A stretch of 42,686 nt of DNA from an uncultured Clostridia bacterium (GCA_947629745.1 CANREZ010000009.1:1-42686); one strand, 5' to 3'. Shown: positions 17,209 through 25,539, numbered from the stretch's first letter. Numbers and translations are program-made. Notes: a model not told the origin generated them from the sequence alone.

Positions 17209-18252
17209 TCATCTCCTTAATAGATGTATCAAATCCACCACTATCACAAAAGCAAATAGTATGAATAACCCTATCGTGTGGACGTATCCTTCGACCTTGC
17301 GGCTTACTGGTTTGCCACGAATCCACTCTATTAGCACGAAGACCATTCTAGCCCCATCTAGGGACGGGAATGGGAGAAGATTGAATGTGGCAAGGTTCAC
17401 CCCAATTAGCACGAATAATTGCACTAACATTGCAGGAGAGATAGCCACCACTTGGGCTATTGCGTCAATTGTGGTAATAGGCCCGCCAACGGCCGAAATG
17501 CCCAGTCTGCCTGTAATGAGTGACCATAGTATCTCAAGGCAATCATAAGCGATCCTACCCGAATATGGCACGGCATGGAGTAGTGCCCCACCAAAGCCAT
17601 AGGTAATAGCCTTGGACTGGAAACCTATTTCATATGTCTTTGACCCCGGCTCGGTCTCAACTTTCCTCACTACAACATCCACATACTGCCCGTCACGCTC
17701 CACACCTAGGTGGATATCTGTATCCACTGGACAATTGGATACTAGGTAACTCATATTGAATACTGCCGTCACATCGTGACCATCGACAGATTTTATGATA
17801 TCGCCCTCACATAGCTCCATATTGTAATCATTAGGTTTGATTGCTGTGACAACTCGAGTGCCAGGGCCCGAGATCATAAGGGCAGCAACAGCTACTATGC
17901 AAGCGGACAAAAAGTTGAAAAATGCGCCCATAAATAAGACTATTAGTCTCTTCCATGGGGCTTGATTATTGAATGCTCCTGGAGAGGAATTGCCATCCTC
18001 ATCTTCTCCCTCAAACGCGCAATATCCGCCAAGTGGGATTAGGCGAATGGAAAATTTCTCACCGTTCTTCTTAGTCTTAGAGAAAATTGCTTTGCCGAAG
18101 CCCACGCTAAATTCGTTAATCTTGAACTTCAACAATTTCCCTGCGGTGTAATGACCGAATTCGTGGATCATTATCATCACAAGCAAAAGGGCAATGGCTA
18201 TGAGTATATATCCCGTAGTCGATAGCACTTGCAACCAATTAATATTACCCAT
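17209..18252 (-). CDS. rseP: RIP metalloprotease RseP / site-2 protease
   Basis: Intramembrane zinc metalloprotease that cuts anti-sigma factors and signal-peptide remnants. 347 residues. The active-site HEFGH (residues 30-34) is in the first membrane helix, a PDZ domain occupies about 120-200 (GDIIKSVDGHDV), and the second active-site motif LLPFPSLDGARM lies near 290-302, followed by the final membrane helices. It has a good ribosome binding site (AAAGGAGGG). Usual neighbours dxr (upstream) and ispG (downstream) are missing. Confidence 0.96.
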   Translation of the reverse strand: MGNINWLQVLSTTGYILIAIALLLVMIMIHEFGHYTAGKLLKFKINEFSVGFGKAIFSKTKKNGEKFSIRLIPLGGYCAFEGEDEDGNSSPGAFNNQAPWKRLIVLFMGAFFNFLSACIVAVAALMISGPGTRVVTAIKPNDYNMELCEGDIIKSVDGHDVTAVFNMSYLVSNCPVDTDIHLGVERDGQYVDVVVRKVETEPGSKTYEIGFQSKAITYGFGGALLHAVPYSGRIAYDCLEILWSLITGRLGISAVGGPITTIDAIAQVVAISPAMLVQLFVLIGVNLATFNLLPFPSLDGARMVFVLIEWIRGKPVSRKVEGYVHTIGLFILFAFVIVVDLIHLLRR

Positions 18253-18270
18253 AACTATTACCCTCCTTTA

Positions 18271-19209
18271 TTAGATTATGAAAAATGTAAAACCAAATAT
18301 GATAAGTGCGACGAATATTAGTCCGTCTACCCTATCCATTATTCCTCCATGTCCCGGAAGTAATGTGCCATAATCCTTGATACGTGCACAACGCTTGACG
18401 AAACTAGCGAGTATATCCCCTACTTGGTCCATAATAGACCCAACCACTCCTATTAACATGAAATGCCAATAACCAAAGTTTAGAGTACTCATCATATCGA
18501 CAAATCCTGATTGTGTCATAAATATTAAAAATACCAAGGAACTAGCAAATATTCCACCAAATAATCCACCTATTGCACCCGAGATAGTCTTGTTTGGACT
18601 AATCCTAGGACAAAGTTTTGGTCCATGGAATATTGACCCTACTAACATTGCAAATGTATCTGTGAGCATAGCAATGGCAAATGTCAGTGCTAGTGCTGCC
18701 CACTCTATCATGCCGGTCTCAATCATTGGTGAATAGTTGAAACTGGACAAACGATTGATTAGAAATAATACTACAAATAAAGCCCCCGGATACAACATTA
18801 TGACGAATGTATATAGTGACTTGTCTAGGCAAAACCTAGCATAAGACTTCGTATATGCATACTTTGTCATCTGTGCACGAGTATTCTTCACACAAATTGC
18901 AGGGATCACTCCTGCTAAAATCGTCAGTAGTAATAATACTCCCAGTATGATTAGTGCGGTCCAGAGCAAATTTAGTTTAAAAAATATTGCAAGGCTAATG
19001 CCAAGATACGCACATGGGATAAAAAGTGGTGCAACTGTGATATTGCAATACTTCTTCATCCTCTCAAATGTCCTTGTCATCTCGACCACCGCAACCACTG
19101 CGACTGCACCTATGAATGCGTCAAAAATGTACGGCGTGAGTAATCTTGATACAAATGCTGTCGCGACAAGTAATACGATAATTGCACCTGTATAAACTCT
19201 TGTTTTCAT
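18271..19209 (-). CDS. cdsA: Phosphatidate cytidylyltransferase
   Basis: Integral membrane enzyme making CDP-diacylglycerol from phosphatidate and CTP. 312 residues with about eight hydrophobic segments. The C-terminal family signature is complete: SFVKRCARIKDYG followed by LPGHGGIMDRVDGL. It starts one base after uppS, with a weak ribosome binding site (GAGAG), so coupled translation is likely. Somewhat longer than the B. subtilis enzyme (269) because of the loop around residues 105-140. Confidence 0.95.
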   Translation of the reverse strand: MKTRVYTGAIIVLLVATAFVSRLLTPYIFDAFIGAVAVVAVVEMTRTFERMKKYCNITVAPLFIPCAYLGISLAIFFKLNLLWTALIILGVLLLLTILAGVIPAICVKNTRAQMTKYAYTKSYARFCLDKSLYTFVIMLYPGALFVVLFLINRLSSFNYSPMIETGMIEWAALALTFAIAMLTDTFAMLVGSIFHGPKLCPRISPNKTISGAIGGLFGGIFASSLVFLIFMTQSGFVDMMSTLNFGYWHFMLIGVVGSIMDQVGDILASFVKRCARIKDYGTLLPGHGGIMDRVDGLIFVALIIFGFTFFII

Positions 19210-19210
19210 C

Positions 19211-19918
19211 CTAACTCTCTTTTATTGCCCCAAACCTGCGATTTCGCCTGCTATATTCGAGCAATGCCTTATCTAATTGTTTATTATTAAAATCTGGCCA
19301 CATACATTTTGCGAAATACAATTCCGCATATGCCACTTGCCAGAGCATGAAATTGGATATCCTAATCTCTCCACTAGTCCTAATCAAAAAGTCTAGTGGT
19401 GGAAGATTACCGGTATACATCAAGCGATCTAAGCTCTCCTCTGTCACTACCTTTCCTTCCTTTACAGCCTCATTACAAGCACGCACAATCTCAGCACGCC
19501 CTCCATAGTTTATGGCAAGGTTTAGAATATGCTTGGTATTTCCTTCTGACCGACTAACAGCACGGGTTATGCTCTCCTGGACGTCACTTGGAAGACGTGT
19601 TATATCCCCCATAACACGAAGGCGTACACCCATACTCACCAAGTCATCAAATTCGGTCTCAAAGTTATCCCTAAACAAGGAGAATAAATAGTTCACTTCG
19701 TCCTTTGGTCTATTCCAATTCTCAGTCGAAAAACAAAATACACTTATGCAATAAATTCCTTTACTAAAAGCATACTTCGTAGTCTTTATTAACCTTTTTA
19801 ATCCTGCTTTGTGTCCCATAGTGCGTGGCAAGCCTCGGCGTTTTGCCCACCTGCCATTACCGTCTATGATAAAAGCCATATGCTTTGGTAAATCAATTTC
19901 ATAAGCATTATTTCGCAT
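19211..19918 (-). CDS. uppS: Isoprenyl (undecaprenyl) diphosphate synthase
   Basis: Cis-prenyltransferase that elongates farnesyl diphosphate to the C55 lipid carrier for cell wall synthesis. 235 residues. It shows HMAFIIDGNGRWAKRRGLPR with catalytic D19, then GHKAGLKRL, and the C-terminal LIRTSGEIRISNFMLWQ and YAELYF. It overlaps the frr stop as TAATG. Typically the motif reads RTSGE-R-SNF-LWQ, as here. Confidence 0.96.
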   Translation of the reverse strand: MRNNAYEIDLPKHMAFIIDGNGRWAKRRGLPRTMGHKAGLKRLIKTTKYAFSKGIYCISVFCFSTENWNRPKDEVNYLFSLFRDNFETEFDDLVSMGVRLRVMGDITRLPSDVQESITRAVSRSEGNTKHILNLAINYGGRAEIVRACNEAVKEGKVVTEESLDRLMYTGNLPPLDFLIRTSGEIRISNFMLWQVAYAELYFAKCMWPDFNNKQLDKALLEYSRRNRRFGAIKES

Positions 19919-20484
19919 TACAACTCCATTAAGTCCTTGGTCTTATCCGACTCCATTTTATCTATCTCGGAAGTATAAGAATCTAGTATCTTTTGCACTT
20001 CTTTTTCTAGGCTCGATAATTCATCCTCAGATAGTGAACCGTCCTTCTTCATATCACGGAATTCCTCCAAGATATCGCGCCTTGCGTTCCTGCAAGTCAC
20101 CTTGTAATTCTCAGATATCCTAGATACTTCCTTGCATAGTTCGCGGCGTCTCTCCTCATTCATTGGAGGGAATACTAGTCGGATGACCTTGCCATCTTCG
20201 CTAGGAGACAGACCTAGATTTGCCTCATTAATTGCCTTTAGTACGTTCTTTAGCTGAGATATATCCCAGACAGATACAGTGAGCATCCTAGCATCGGCAA
20301 TATTGATACTAGCCATCTGATTGATAGGTGTCTTCTCGCCATAATAATCCACATATACCCTATCTAGCACATGAGGATTAGCACGTCCTGCACGAATCTG
20401 GGAATACTCATTCCTAAGACCGGACAGCACTTTTTCTAATTTTTCCTTGTACTCATCAAGGAAAAGATCTACTTCTTCGTTCAT
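19918..20484 (-). CDS. frr: Ribosome recycling factor
   Basis: Releases ribosomes after termination together with EF-G. 188 residues, normal length. Motifs are LRNEYSQIRAGRANPHVLD, YYGEKTPINQMASI and FPPMNEERRREL, with the final helix bundle. I set the start at the ATG at 20484, with AGGAG upstream; a longer frame from 20571 would run into the tsf terminator. pyrH, which normally precedes frr, is not here, and frr has its own promoter. Confidence 0.96.
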   Translation of the reverse strand: MNEEVDLFLDEYKEKLEKVLSGLRNEYSQIRAGRANPHVLDRVYVDYYGEKTPINQMASINIADARMLTVSVWDISQLKNVLKAINEANLGLSPSEDGKVIRLVFPPMNEERRRELCKEVSRISENYKVTCRNARRDILEEFRDMKKDGSLSEDELSSLEKEVQKILDSYTSEIDKMESDKTKDLMEL

Positions 20485-20506
20485 ACACACTCCTAATAAT
20501 AAATAT

Positions 20507-20535
20507 ATGATACATAAAATACGTTCTTTTGGCAA
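20507..20535 (-). promoter_or_regulatory. Promoter of frr-uppS-cdsA-rseP-polC-like operon
   Basis: Minus-strand TTGCCA (20530-20535), 17-base spacer, TATCAT (20507-20512): five of six matches in both boxes with ideal spacing. It lies between the tsf terminator and the frr ribosome binding site; predicted start near 20500. Confidence 0.65.
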
Positions 20536-20557
20536 ATATTCTAGCCCATAGTACATG

Positions 20558-20586
20558 AAAAAAGTAGACACTTTTGTCTACTTTTT
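20558..20586 (-). terminator. Intrinsic terminator after rpsB-tsf
   Basis: Perfect 12-bp stem (AAAAAGTAGACA at 20559-20570 with 20575-20586) and a four-base loop, followed on the minus strand by six T. It is eight bases after the tsf stop. Confidence 0.88.
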
Positions 20587-20593
20587 ATCAATT

Positions 20594-21244
20594 TTATTTC
20601 AAATTTGCTTGCTTTGCAACTTCAGCTGCGAAGTCGTCTTGTCTCTTCTCCAGTCCCTCGCCCATTTCATAACGAGTAAATCTCCTGATGGACAATTTCT
20701 CACCAATGACCAAGGTGTACTCTGTGAGCAATTGGCTAATGGTCTTGTCTGGATCTTTAACGAAGTCTTGATCGAGTAGGACATAATCCTTGTAGAATTT
20801 CTCAAGTCTACCCTCGACCATACGCTCGATTATCTTCTCTGGCTTGCCCTCGTTTAGTGCTTGTTGCCTTAGGATCTCTTTCTCATGATCGATCTCCGAT
20901 TGTGGCACTTCGCTACGAGATACATACTTTGGATTACTTGCAGCAATTTGGAGTGCAATATCCTTGCATAGTTCATTAAATTTCTCACCACGAGATGCAA
21001 AGTCGGTCTCGCAATTGACCTCGAGCAATACTCCGATCTTGCCACCCATGTGGATGTAGGAGACAACTAGTCCCTCGGCTGCAATCCTGTCTTGCTTCTT
21101 AGCAGCAGCTGCAATACCCTTTTCTCTTAACCACTCATATGCCTTCTCAGCATCACCATTTGTTGCAGTGAGTGCACGTTTGCAATCCATCATACCTGCA
21201 TTTGTGCGCTTCCTTAGTGCAACAATATCACTTGTTGTAAACAT
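20594..21244 (-). CDS. tsf: Elongation factor Ts
   Basis: Nucleotide exchange factor for EF-Tu. 216 residues, the short form found in many Clostridia (E. coli has 283). The N-terminal UBA-like module [20 protein letters not shown] is complete, and [14 protein letters not shown] is the core motif. It follows rpsB by 19 bases in the classical pair and is closed by a strong terminator. Confidence 0.96.
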   Translation of the reverse strand: MFTTSDIVALRKRTNAGMMDCKRALTATNGDAEKAYEWLREKGIAAAAKKQDRIAAEGLVVSYIHMGGKIGVLLEVNCETDFASRGEKFNELCKDIALQIAASNPKYVSRSEVPQSEIDHEKEILRQQALNEGKPEKIIERMVEGRLEKFYKDYVLLDQDFVKDPDKTISQLLTEYTLVIGEKLSIRRFTRYEMGEGLEKRQDDFAAEVAKQANLK

Positions 21245-21263
21245 AATATCTACCTACCTAAAA

Positions 21264-22082
21264 TTATTCTTCTATCTTTGATTCTGCATCTGCATTTGCG
21301 CTTGACTCTTCAGCCTTTGGTGCCTCGGCTACTACTTCAGCTTCAGCGTCCCCTACTTGTGGCATGACCACTTGGCCATCGTCACCGATAGTTAGCACTA
21401 CGCCCTCTTTTGCCTCGATTACAGCATTTGCCATAGCTGTGGTAATGAGACTGATAGCGCGGATTGCATCGTCGTTACCTGGGATGACATAATCAGCCAT
21501 ATCAGGATCACAATTGGTGTCAAGCAATGCTACGACTGGGATGCCCAGTGCCTTTGCTTCCTTCACTGCGATGTGCTCTTTCTTAGTATCGACTACGAAT
21601 AGCACGCCTGGTAGTTTGGTCATCTCACGGATACCGCCTAGATTCTTCTCTAGTTTGTTACGCTCAGCAACAAGTCCTGCGACTTCCTTCTTTGGTAACA
21701 AATTGAATTCTCCAAGGGCTTCCATTTGGTCGATCTTGTTTAGTCTATCGATCCTAGACCTAATGGTCTTAAAGTTAGTGAGCGTGCCACCTAGCCAACG
21801 GCTATTGATGTAGTACATTCCACATCTCTTTGCCTCGTTTGCGATAGCCTCTTGTGCTTGCTTCTTCGTGCCAACGAATAGGACAGTCTTGCCCTCTTTT
21901 ACGCTATCACGTACGAATTCGTATGCCTTGTCGATTAGGCCTACAGTTGTCTCCAGATTGATGATATGTATATCGTTCCTGGATGTAAAGATATACTTGG
22001 ACATCTTAGGATTCCACTTGCGGGTCTGATGACCAAAGTGTACTCCTGCTTCCAAAAGTTGTTTCATAGAAATTACAGACAT
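21264..22082 (-). CDS. rpsB: 30S ribosomal protein S2
   Basis: 272 residues. The start [19 protein letters not shown] is the standard S2 amino end, followed by [12 protein letters not shown], the central coiled-coil region and [12 protein letters not shown]. The last 40 residues form an acidic Ala/Glu-rich tail beyond the conserved domain. The ribosome binding site AGGGAGG is seven bases before the ATG. It is the first gene of rpsB-tsf and has a leader of more than 100 bases. Confidence 0.97.
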   Translation of the reverse strand: MSVISMKQLLEAGVHFGHQTRKWNPKMSKYIFTSRNDIHIINLETTVGLIDKAYEFVRDSVKEGKTVLFVGTKKQAQEAIANEAKRCGMYYINSRWLGGTLTNFKTIRSRIDRLNKIDQMEALGEFNLLPKKEVAGLVAERNKLEKNLGGIREMTKLPGVLFVVDTKKEHIAVKEAKALGIPVVALLDTNCDPDMADYVIPGNDDAIRAISLITTAMANAVIEAKEGVVLTIGDDGQVVMPQVGDAEAEVVAEAPKAEESSANADAESKIEE

Positions 22083-22129
22083 TATTTTTCCTCCCTTTGT
22101 TTTTTATCCTCCCCACATCTTTAAAGCTC

Positions 22130-22160
22130 GCGTATCCAACCATATAGGCAACCGGATCGC
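22130..22160 (-). promoter_or_regulatory. Hairpin in the rpsB leader
   Basis: In the roughly 120-base untranslated leader of rpsB, GCGATCC (22154-22160) can pair with GGATACGC (22130-22137) with one bulged base. An alternative pairing CCATAT/ATATGG overlaps it. Leader structures that bind the encoded protein are common for ribosomal protein genes; here this is only a candidate. Confidence 0.3.
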
Positions 22161-22206
22161 AATGGATATGGGTGTGTAATTTTTTTGAACAATTGATATT
22201 AACATA

Positions 22207-22212
22207 ATTATA
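22207..22212 (-). promoter_or_regulatory. Candidate -10 element of the rpsB-tsf promoter
   Basis: A perfect TATAAT on the minus strand, just after the upstream terminator. The -35 at 17 bases (TGCAAA) is poor. An alternative pair, TTGATT with TAATAT 17 bases downstream, overlaps it. The -10 and position are convincing; the -35 is not settled. Confidence 0.45.
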
Positions 22213-22235
22213 TATTAAAATCAAGTCTTTTTGCA

Positions 22236-22263
22236 TAAAAAATGCCTGCAAAATATACAGGCA
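22236..22263 (-). terminator. Intrinsic terminator after yrzB
   Basis: TGCCTG (22243-22248) pairs with CAGGCA (22258-22263), a GC-rich 6-bp stem with a 9-base loop, followed on the minus strand by six T. It is 11 bases after the yrzB stop. Confidence 0.75.
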
Positions 22264-22274
22264 CCAAATATTCA

Positions 22275-22595
22275 CTATTTCTTAGATTCTTCTTCCCCAA
22301 GCAGAGCCTCGAATTTGTCAAACACTTTGTTGATAACATCTTCATTCTGCTCAGTGATAAGACATGTCTCATCTCCGATATCGACGAACGCAAATACCCA
22401 TACTTCTTCTGGGTCATCTACATCAGTAGGATGCAATATTGCATACAATTCATCATCAAGTGGGATCACTGCTATCTGATCGAATATCTGTGGATCTCCA
22501 TTTTCATCAAACAATGTAACTGGGGCACTGTCATCAGGGTCCAAAATCTGTGCAATTGGGTCTAACTCCAATATTTCTTTCTTCTTCTTTGCCAT
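22275..22595 (-). CDS. DUF1292 family protein (YrzB-like)
   Basis: 106-residue acidic protein with a basic start (MAKKKKE). The DUF1292 pattern is visible as VTLFDENGDPQIFDQIAVI, then DDELYAILHPTD and VWVFAFVDIGDET. Function is unknown in the family. In Bacillus the homologue yrzB directly follows ruvX (yrrK), as here. The ATG at 22595 has AAAGGAG before it; a longer frame overlapping ruvX is rejected. Confidence 0.88.
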   Translation of the reverse strand: MAKKKKEILELDPIAQILDPDDSAPVTLFDENGDPQIFDQIAVIPLDDELYAILHPTDVDDPEEVWVFAFVDIGDETCLITEQNEDVINKVFDKFEALLGEEESKK

Positions 22596-22599
22596 AAAT

Positions 22600-23028
22600 C
22601 TAACTCCTTTCACTATCTAAATAATTTTGTAGAATGATAGTAGCCGCCAGTCGGTCGATCACTTTCTTTCGCTTGGCACGTGTGACATCAAAATTGAGTA
22701 ATATCTCCTCTGCTGACACGGATGTGAGTCGCTCGTCAATGAATTTGACTGGCACATCGATAGCCTTAATTAACTTGTCCGCAAAACTCCGTACCATCCC
22801 GCATAGTTCACTCTCGGTCCCATCCATATTGAGTGGGAGTCCGAATACTACTAGGCCGACATTCCTATCACGGATGATATTCACCAAGTGCTCAATATCC
22901 GTCTTCTCATCAACCCGAGTGTATGTTTCAAGTGAATTTGCGAGAAACCTAGACAGGTCACTGATCGCAAGACCAATTCTCACACTGCCATAGTCTACGC
23001 CAAGTACTCTAAAAAGTCTATCACTCAT
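22600..23028 (-). CDS. ruvX: Holliday junction resolvase-like RuvX (YqgF)
   Basis: RNase H-fold nuclease, 142 residues, implicated in 16S rRNA 5'-end maturation and earlier proposed as a Holliday junction resolvase. Motifs: LGVDYGSVRIGLAISD (acidic residue of the active site), VVFGLPLNMDGTES, FIDERLTSVSAEEIL and the final DRLAATIILQNYL. Only the ATG at 23028 gives a sensible start, but no ribosome binding site precedes it. A strong promoter ends six bases upstream, so the transcript is probably leaderless. Confidence 0.92.
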   Translation of the reverse strand: MSDRLFRVLGVDYGSVRIGLAISDLSRFLANSLETYTRVDEKTDIEHLVNIIRDRNVGLVVFGLPLNMDGTESELCGMVRSFADKLIKAIDVPVKFIDERLTSVSAEEILLNFDVTRAKRKKVIDRLAATIILQNYLDSERS

Positions 23029-23034
23029 ATAAAA

Positions 23035-23063
23035 AATATACCATAGTTTGTCGAAAGTGTAAA
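23035..23063 (-). promoter_or_regulatory. Promoter of ruvX giving a leaderless transcript
   Basis: Minus-strand TTTACA (23058-23063), 17-base spacer, TATATT (23035-23040) with an extended -10 TGG. Only six bases separate the -10 from the ruvX ATG, so transcription should begin at or within a base or two of the start codon. Confidence 0.7.
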
Positions 23064-23064
23064 A

Positions 23065-23093
23065 CAAAAATAGAGGTATATCCCCTATTTTTA
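23065..23093. terminator. Terminator hairpin between the small membrane gene and ruvX
   Basis: AAAAATAG (23066-23073) pairs with CTATTTTT (23085-23092), extended by GG/CC across one mismatch, loop of five. T-rich tracts flank it on both strands, so it could work in either direction. It lies just after the stop of the 45-residue gene. Confidence 0.6.
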
Positions 23094-23098
23094 TCTAA

Positions 23099-23236
23099 TT
23101 ATTTTAATTTTTCTAATTGCTTCTTGACTGCTTTTTTGCTCTTTTGGGCTATTTTCTTTGCCTCATCGTTGGTAGTAACTAATGTCGCCCCTACGATAAA
23201 ACCTAGTACCATGCCTATAATTAGTGCATCTTTCAT
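23099..23236 (-). CDS. Small single-span membrane protein (YtxH-like)
   Basis: 45-residue protein. A hydrophobic segment with glycine spacing (LIIGMVLGFIVGATL, about residues 5-19) is followed by a lysine-rich helix ending KKQLEKLK. This resembles the short YtxH/general stress membrane proteins, though family membership is tentative at this length. AGGAGG lies eight bases before the ATG, supporting expression. The leader can fold so as to cover that ribosome binding site. It follows iscU and ends just before a terminator. Confidence 0.7.
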   Translation of the reverse strand: MKDALIIGMVLGFIVGATLVTTNDEAKKIAQKSKKAVKKQLEKLK

Positions 23237-23239
23237 TAT

Positions 23240-23297
23240 GTAATCCTCCTAATTTACCTTAGTTTTTGTAAATATTAGGTAGATATACTAGGATTAC
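23240..23297 (-). promoter_or_regulatory. Leader structure covering the ribosome binding site of the small membrane gene
   Basis: Two nested pairings on the minus strand: GTAATCC (23291-23297) with GGATTAC (23240-23246), and CCTAAT-AT-TTAC (23268-23279) with GTAAATTAGG (23248-23257). The 3' arms contain the AGGAGG at 23245-23250. If formed, the structure would hide the ribosome binding site. Confidence 0.4.
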
Positions 23298-23318
23298 AAA
23301 ACTTCCAATGTTTTACAA

Positions 23319-23912
23319 TTATGCCTTAGATGCTTTCTTCTTACTATCATCCTTAACTGTAGATTTCTCTGCATCTTTTGATTTAGCACCAAGTTTAGAT
23401 GCTAAGCGTGCAGTCTTTGCCATAATATCCGGCTTTGCAGCACTCTTGCTTGCTCTCTCTTCAGATTTTTCCAGTTTCTTTACAGTCTTTTTGTCAGATA
23501 ATTTATCTGAAATATTCTTAAACTTCCTCTTTGTAGCACGTGCCTTTCTCTTCTTGTAGTCCTCTACTGCGGCCTCGATTGCTTCCTTTGCTAGCATACT
23601 GCAGTGGATCTTTTGAGCTGGCAAGTCGCCTAGTTCCTTGATAATTGCTTTATTGTCTAGCTTTAGTGCCTCAGTCACAGGTTTGCCTATTATCATATCG
23701 ATAGCAATAGAACTAGATGCAATGGCTGCTGTGCAACCAAACGTCTGGAACTTTGCGTCCTCGATAATGCCATCGTCGTTTATCTTTAGATAAATTTTCA
23801 TTATATCACCACAAACAACGTTGCCGACTTGACCAATAGCATTAGCGCCTTTTAATTCGCCTACGTGCTTTGGATTCTTGAATATTTCCATCACTTTTTC
23901 TGTGTAAATCAT
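23319..23912 (-). CDS. iscU: Fe-S cluster scaffold IscU with a lysine-rich C-terminal tail
   Basis: IscU/NifU-N scaffold on which IscS-derived sulfur and iron are assembled into clusters. Residues 1-120 form the scaffold with the three conserved cysteines C34 (VVCGD, with D36), C60 (FGCTAA) and C104 (IHCSML). Residues 121-197 are an extra tail very rich in Lys, Ala and Ser, like a histone H1 tail, which scaffold proteins normally lack. The start overlaps the iscS stop as TAATG. There is no NifU C-terminal domain with a CXXC. Confidence 0.92.
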   Translation of the reverse strand: MIYTEKVMEIFKNPKHVGELKGANAIGQVGNVVCGDIMKIYLKINDDGIIEDAKFQTFGCTAAIASSSIAIDMIIGKPVTEALKLDNKAIIKELGDLPAQKIHCSMLAKEAIEAAVEDYKKRKARATKRKFKNISDKLSDKKTVKKLEKSEERASKSAAKPDIMAKTARLASKLGAKSKDAEKSTVKDDSKKKASKA

Positions 23913-25099
23913 TATTTCCTCCTACCCTTCTTGGTCAGTGGCGACATTGCTCTAAGATCAGCCACGATCAATTTTAGTTTCTCAATAGTGTAATCTATAT
24001 CCTCATGCGTAATAGTGTGGTCAAAACTAAATCTCACAGCACCATTTATCTGCTCTGGGCTAAGACCCATAGCTTTTAGGACATGAGATTTTGCAAGTGA
24101 CCCACTAGCACAAGCACTTCCTGTGGACACAGCTATTCCCTCGAGGTCTAGCCTCATAAGAATGCTCTCACCCTCGATGTAATCGAATGAAACGTTTACA
24201 ATATTTGGCACTTTTTGGCTAAGATTGCCATTGATGTGAATATCCGGTATCTCATAGGTCAATTTCTTGATAAAATAACTAGATATTTCCTTTAGTTGTT
24301 TCACATTTTTATCGAGATTTGCAATATTTATCTCCATTGCTTTTCCGAATCCCACTACAGCTGGGACATTGGTTGTGCCACCCCTACGGTTAAATTCCTG
24401 CTCACCACCAAAAATTAACCTGCTAATAGGTGTGCTCTTTCGCACATAAAGTGCGCCAATTCCCTTTGGTCCGTGGATCTTGTGGCTGGACATAGATAGT
24501 GCATCTATACACATCTGATTCACATCTATATGCAGCACTCCCATTGCTTGCACGGCATCAACGTGGAAGTAGCATGGATATTGCTTCAACAATTCACCAA
24601 TTGCACGGATATTTTGGATAGTTCCCACTTCGTTGTTGACAGCCATGATGGATACAAGTATAGTATCCGATCTTAGTTCATGCAGTAGGTCACCCATATT
24701 CACTAGTCCAGTCTCATCTACAGGCAAATAACTCACCTCGAAACCAGCCTTCTCTAGGTCCTTTGCGGTCTCAAGTATAGAATGATGCTCGATGGAGCTC
24801 ACTATAATGTGTTTGCCTTTCCTCTCATTGGCTAGTGCAATGCCACGGATTGCCCAGTTATTAGCCTCTGTGCCGCCTGATGTGAAGTATATTTCGCTGG
24901 ATTTTGCCCCAATAGCATCTGCAATAATATCCCTTGCATGGTCCACTCCACGAGATGCATTCCTGCCGAATGCGTGCAGACTATTTGCGTTGCCATAGTT
25001 GGTGCTAAAATATGGAATCATTTCATTTAACACTTCACTCGACATCATGGTAGTTGCTGCGTTGTCTAGGTATACAGTCTTTTCGGTCTTTTCGTTCAT
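23912..25099 (-). CDS. iscS: Cysteine desulfurase IscS/NifS
   Basis: PLP enzyme that takes sulfur from cysteine for Fe-S clusters and tRNA thiolation. 395 residues. PLP-binding region: YLDNAATT at the start, HVDAVQ, and the PLP lysine K207 in [10 protein letters not shown]; the active-site cysteine C330 lies in GSACASGS. It begins two bases after iscR and overlaps iscU. In B. subtilis the same locus holds cymR-yrvO-mnmA; mnmA is absent here and iscU is present instead. Confidence 0.96.
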   Translation of the reverse strand: MNEKTEKTVYLDNAATTMMSSEVLNEMIPYFSTNYGNANSLHAFGRNASRGVDHARDIIADAIGAKSSEIYFTSGGTEANNWAIRGIALANERKGKHIIVSSIEHHSILETAKDLEKAGFEVSYLPVDETGLVNMGDLLHELRSDTILVSIMAVNNEVGTIQNIRAIGELLKQYPCYFHVDAVQAMGVLHIDVNQMCIDALSMSSHKIHGPKGIGALYVRKSTPISRLIFGGEQEFNRRGGTTNVPAVVGFGKAMEINIANLDKNVKQLKEISSYFIKKLTYEIPDIHINGNLSQKVPNIVNVSFDYIEGESILMRLDLEGIAVSTGSACASGSLAKSHVLKAMGLSPEQINGAVRFSFDHTITHEDIDYTIEKLKLIVADLRAMSPLTKKGRRK

Positions 25100-25101
25100 A
25101 T

Positions 25102-25494
25102 TTACTCCTTTAACATATCATTTAGGGTCATATCATCTAGTACCCCATTGATTTTTGTATAGATTAGTGTGAATATATCTTTGTGTGGGCAATTAGCCGC
25201 AGTGCACGTGCCATCGACACATTTTGATGTGAAGATGCCATTCTCTAGACACCTTAGTATCTGGCCAATCGTGATATTTACTGCTGGTCGGGACAACTTG
25301 TATCCTCCATTGTTTCCTCTAGTGGATACTACAAGGTCCGCACGTTTTAGTTTCGCCATCAGTTTCTCCAGATAATCCTCGGATGTACCAATGAGCCTTG
25401 ATAATTGATTAATAGTCACGTAGTTTTCGCCCCCAAGCTTTGCCACATAATACATCGCTTGCAGACCATATCTACCCTTTGAAGATATTTTCAT
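25102..25494 (-). CDS. iscR: Rrf2-family Fe-S responsive repressor IscR
   Basis: 130-residue Rrf2-family transcription regulator. The N-terminal winged helix ([37 protein letters not shown], shown in part as [13 protein letters not shown]) and the wing [11 protein letters not shown] are clear. Three cysteines C92, C97 and C102 (with C82 nearby) match the cluster ligands of IscR, which distinguishes it from the cysteine-metabolism regulator CymR. The ATG at 25494 has AGGTGAT before it. A CCGAC/GTCGG palindrome upstream of its promoter suggests autoregulation and control of iscS and iscU. Confidence 0.92.
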   Translation of the reverse strand: MKISSKGRYGLQAMYYVAKLGGENYVTINQLSRLIGTSEDYLEKLMAKLKRADLVVSTRGNNGGYKLSRPAVNITIGQILRCLENGIFTSKCVDGTCTAANCPHKDIFTLIYTKINGVLDDMTLNDMLKE

Positions 25495-25510
25495 ACAATC
25501 ACCTAGACTT

Positions 25511-25539
25511 ATATTATCACCAAAAAAATTCCTAGTCAA
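25511..25539 (-). promoter_or_regulatory. Promoter of iscR-iscS-iscU
   Basis: Minus-strand TTGACT (25534-25539), 17-base spacer, TAATAT (25511-25516). The -35 matches five of six. The predicted start is near 25504, ten bases before the iscR ATG. Confidence 0.55.

Noticed and set aside
23912-25099. Sulfur-mobilisation cluster of the SUF type
   Set aside because: The neighbours are iscR and iscU-type, with no sufB, sufC or sufD in the window.
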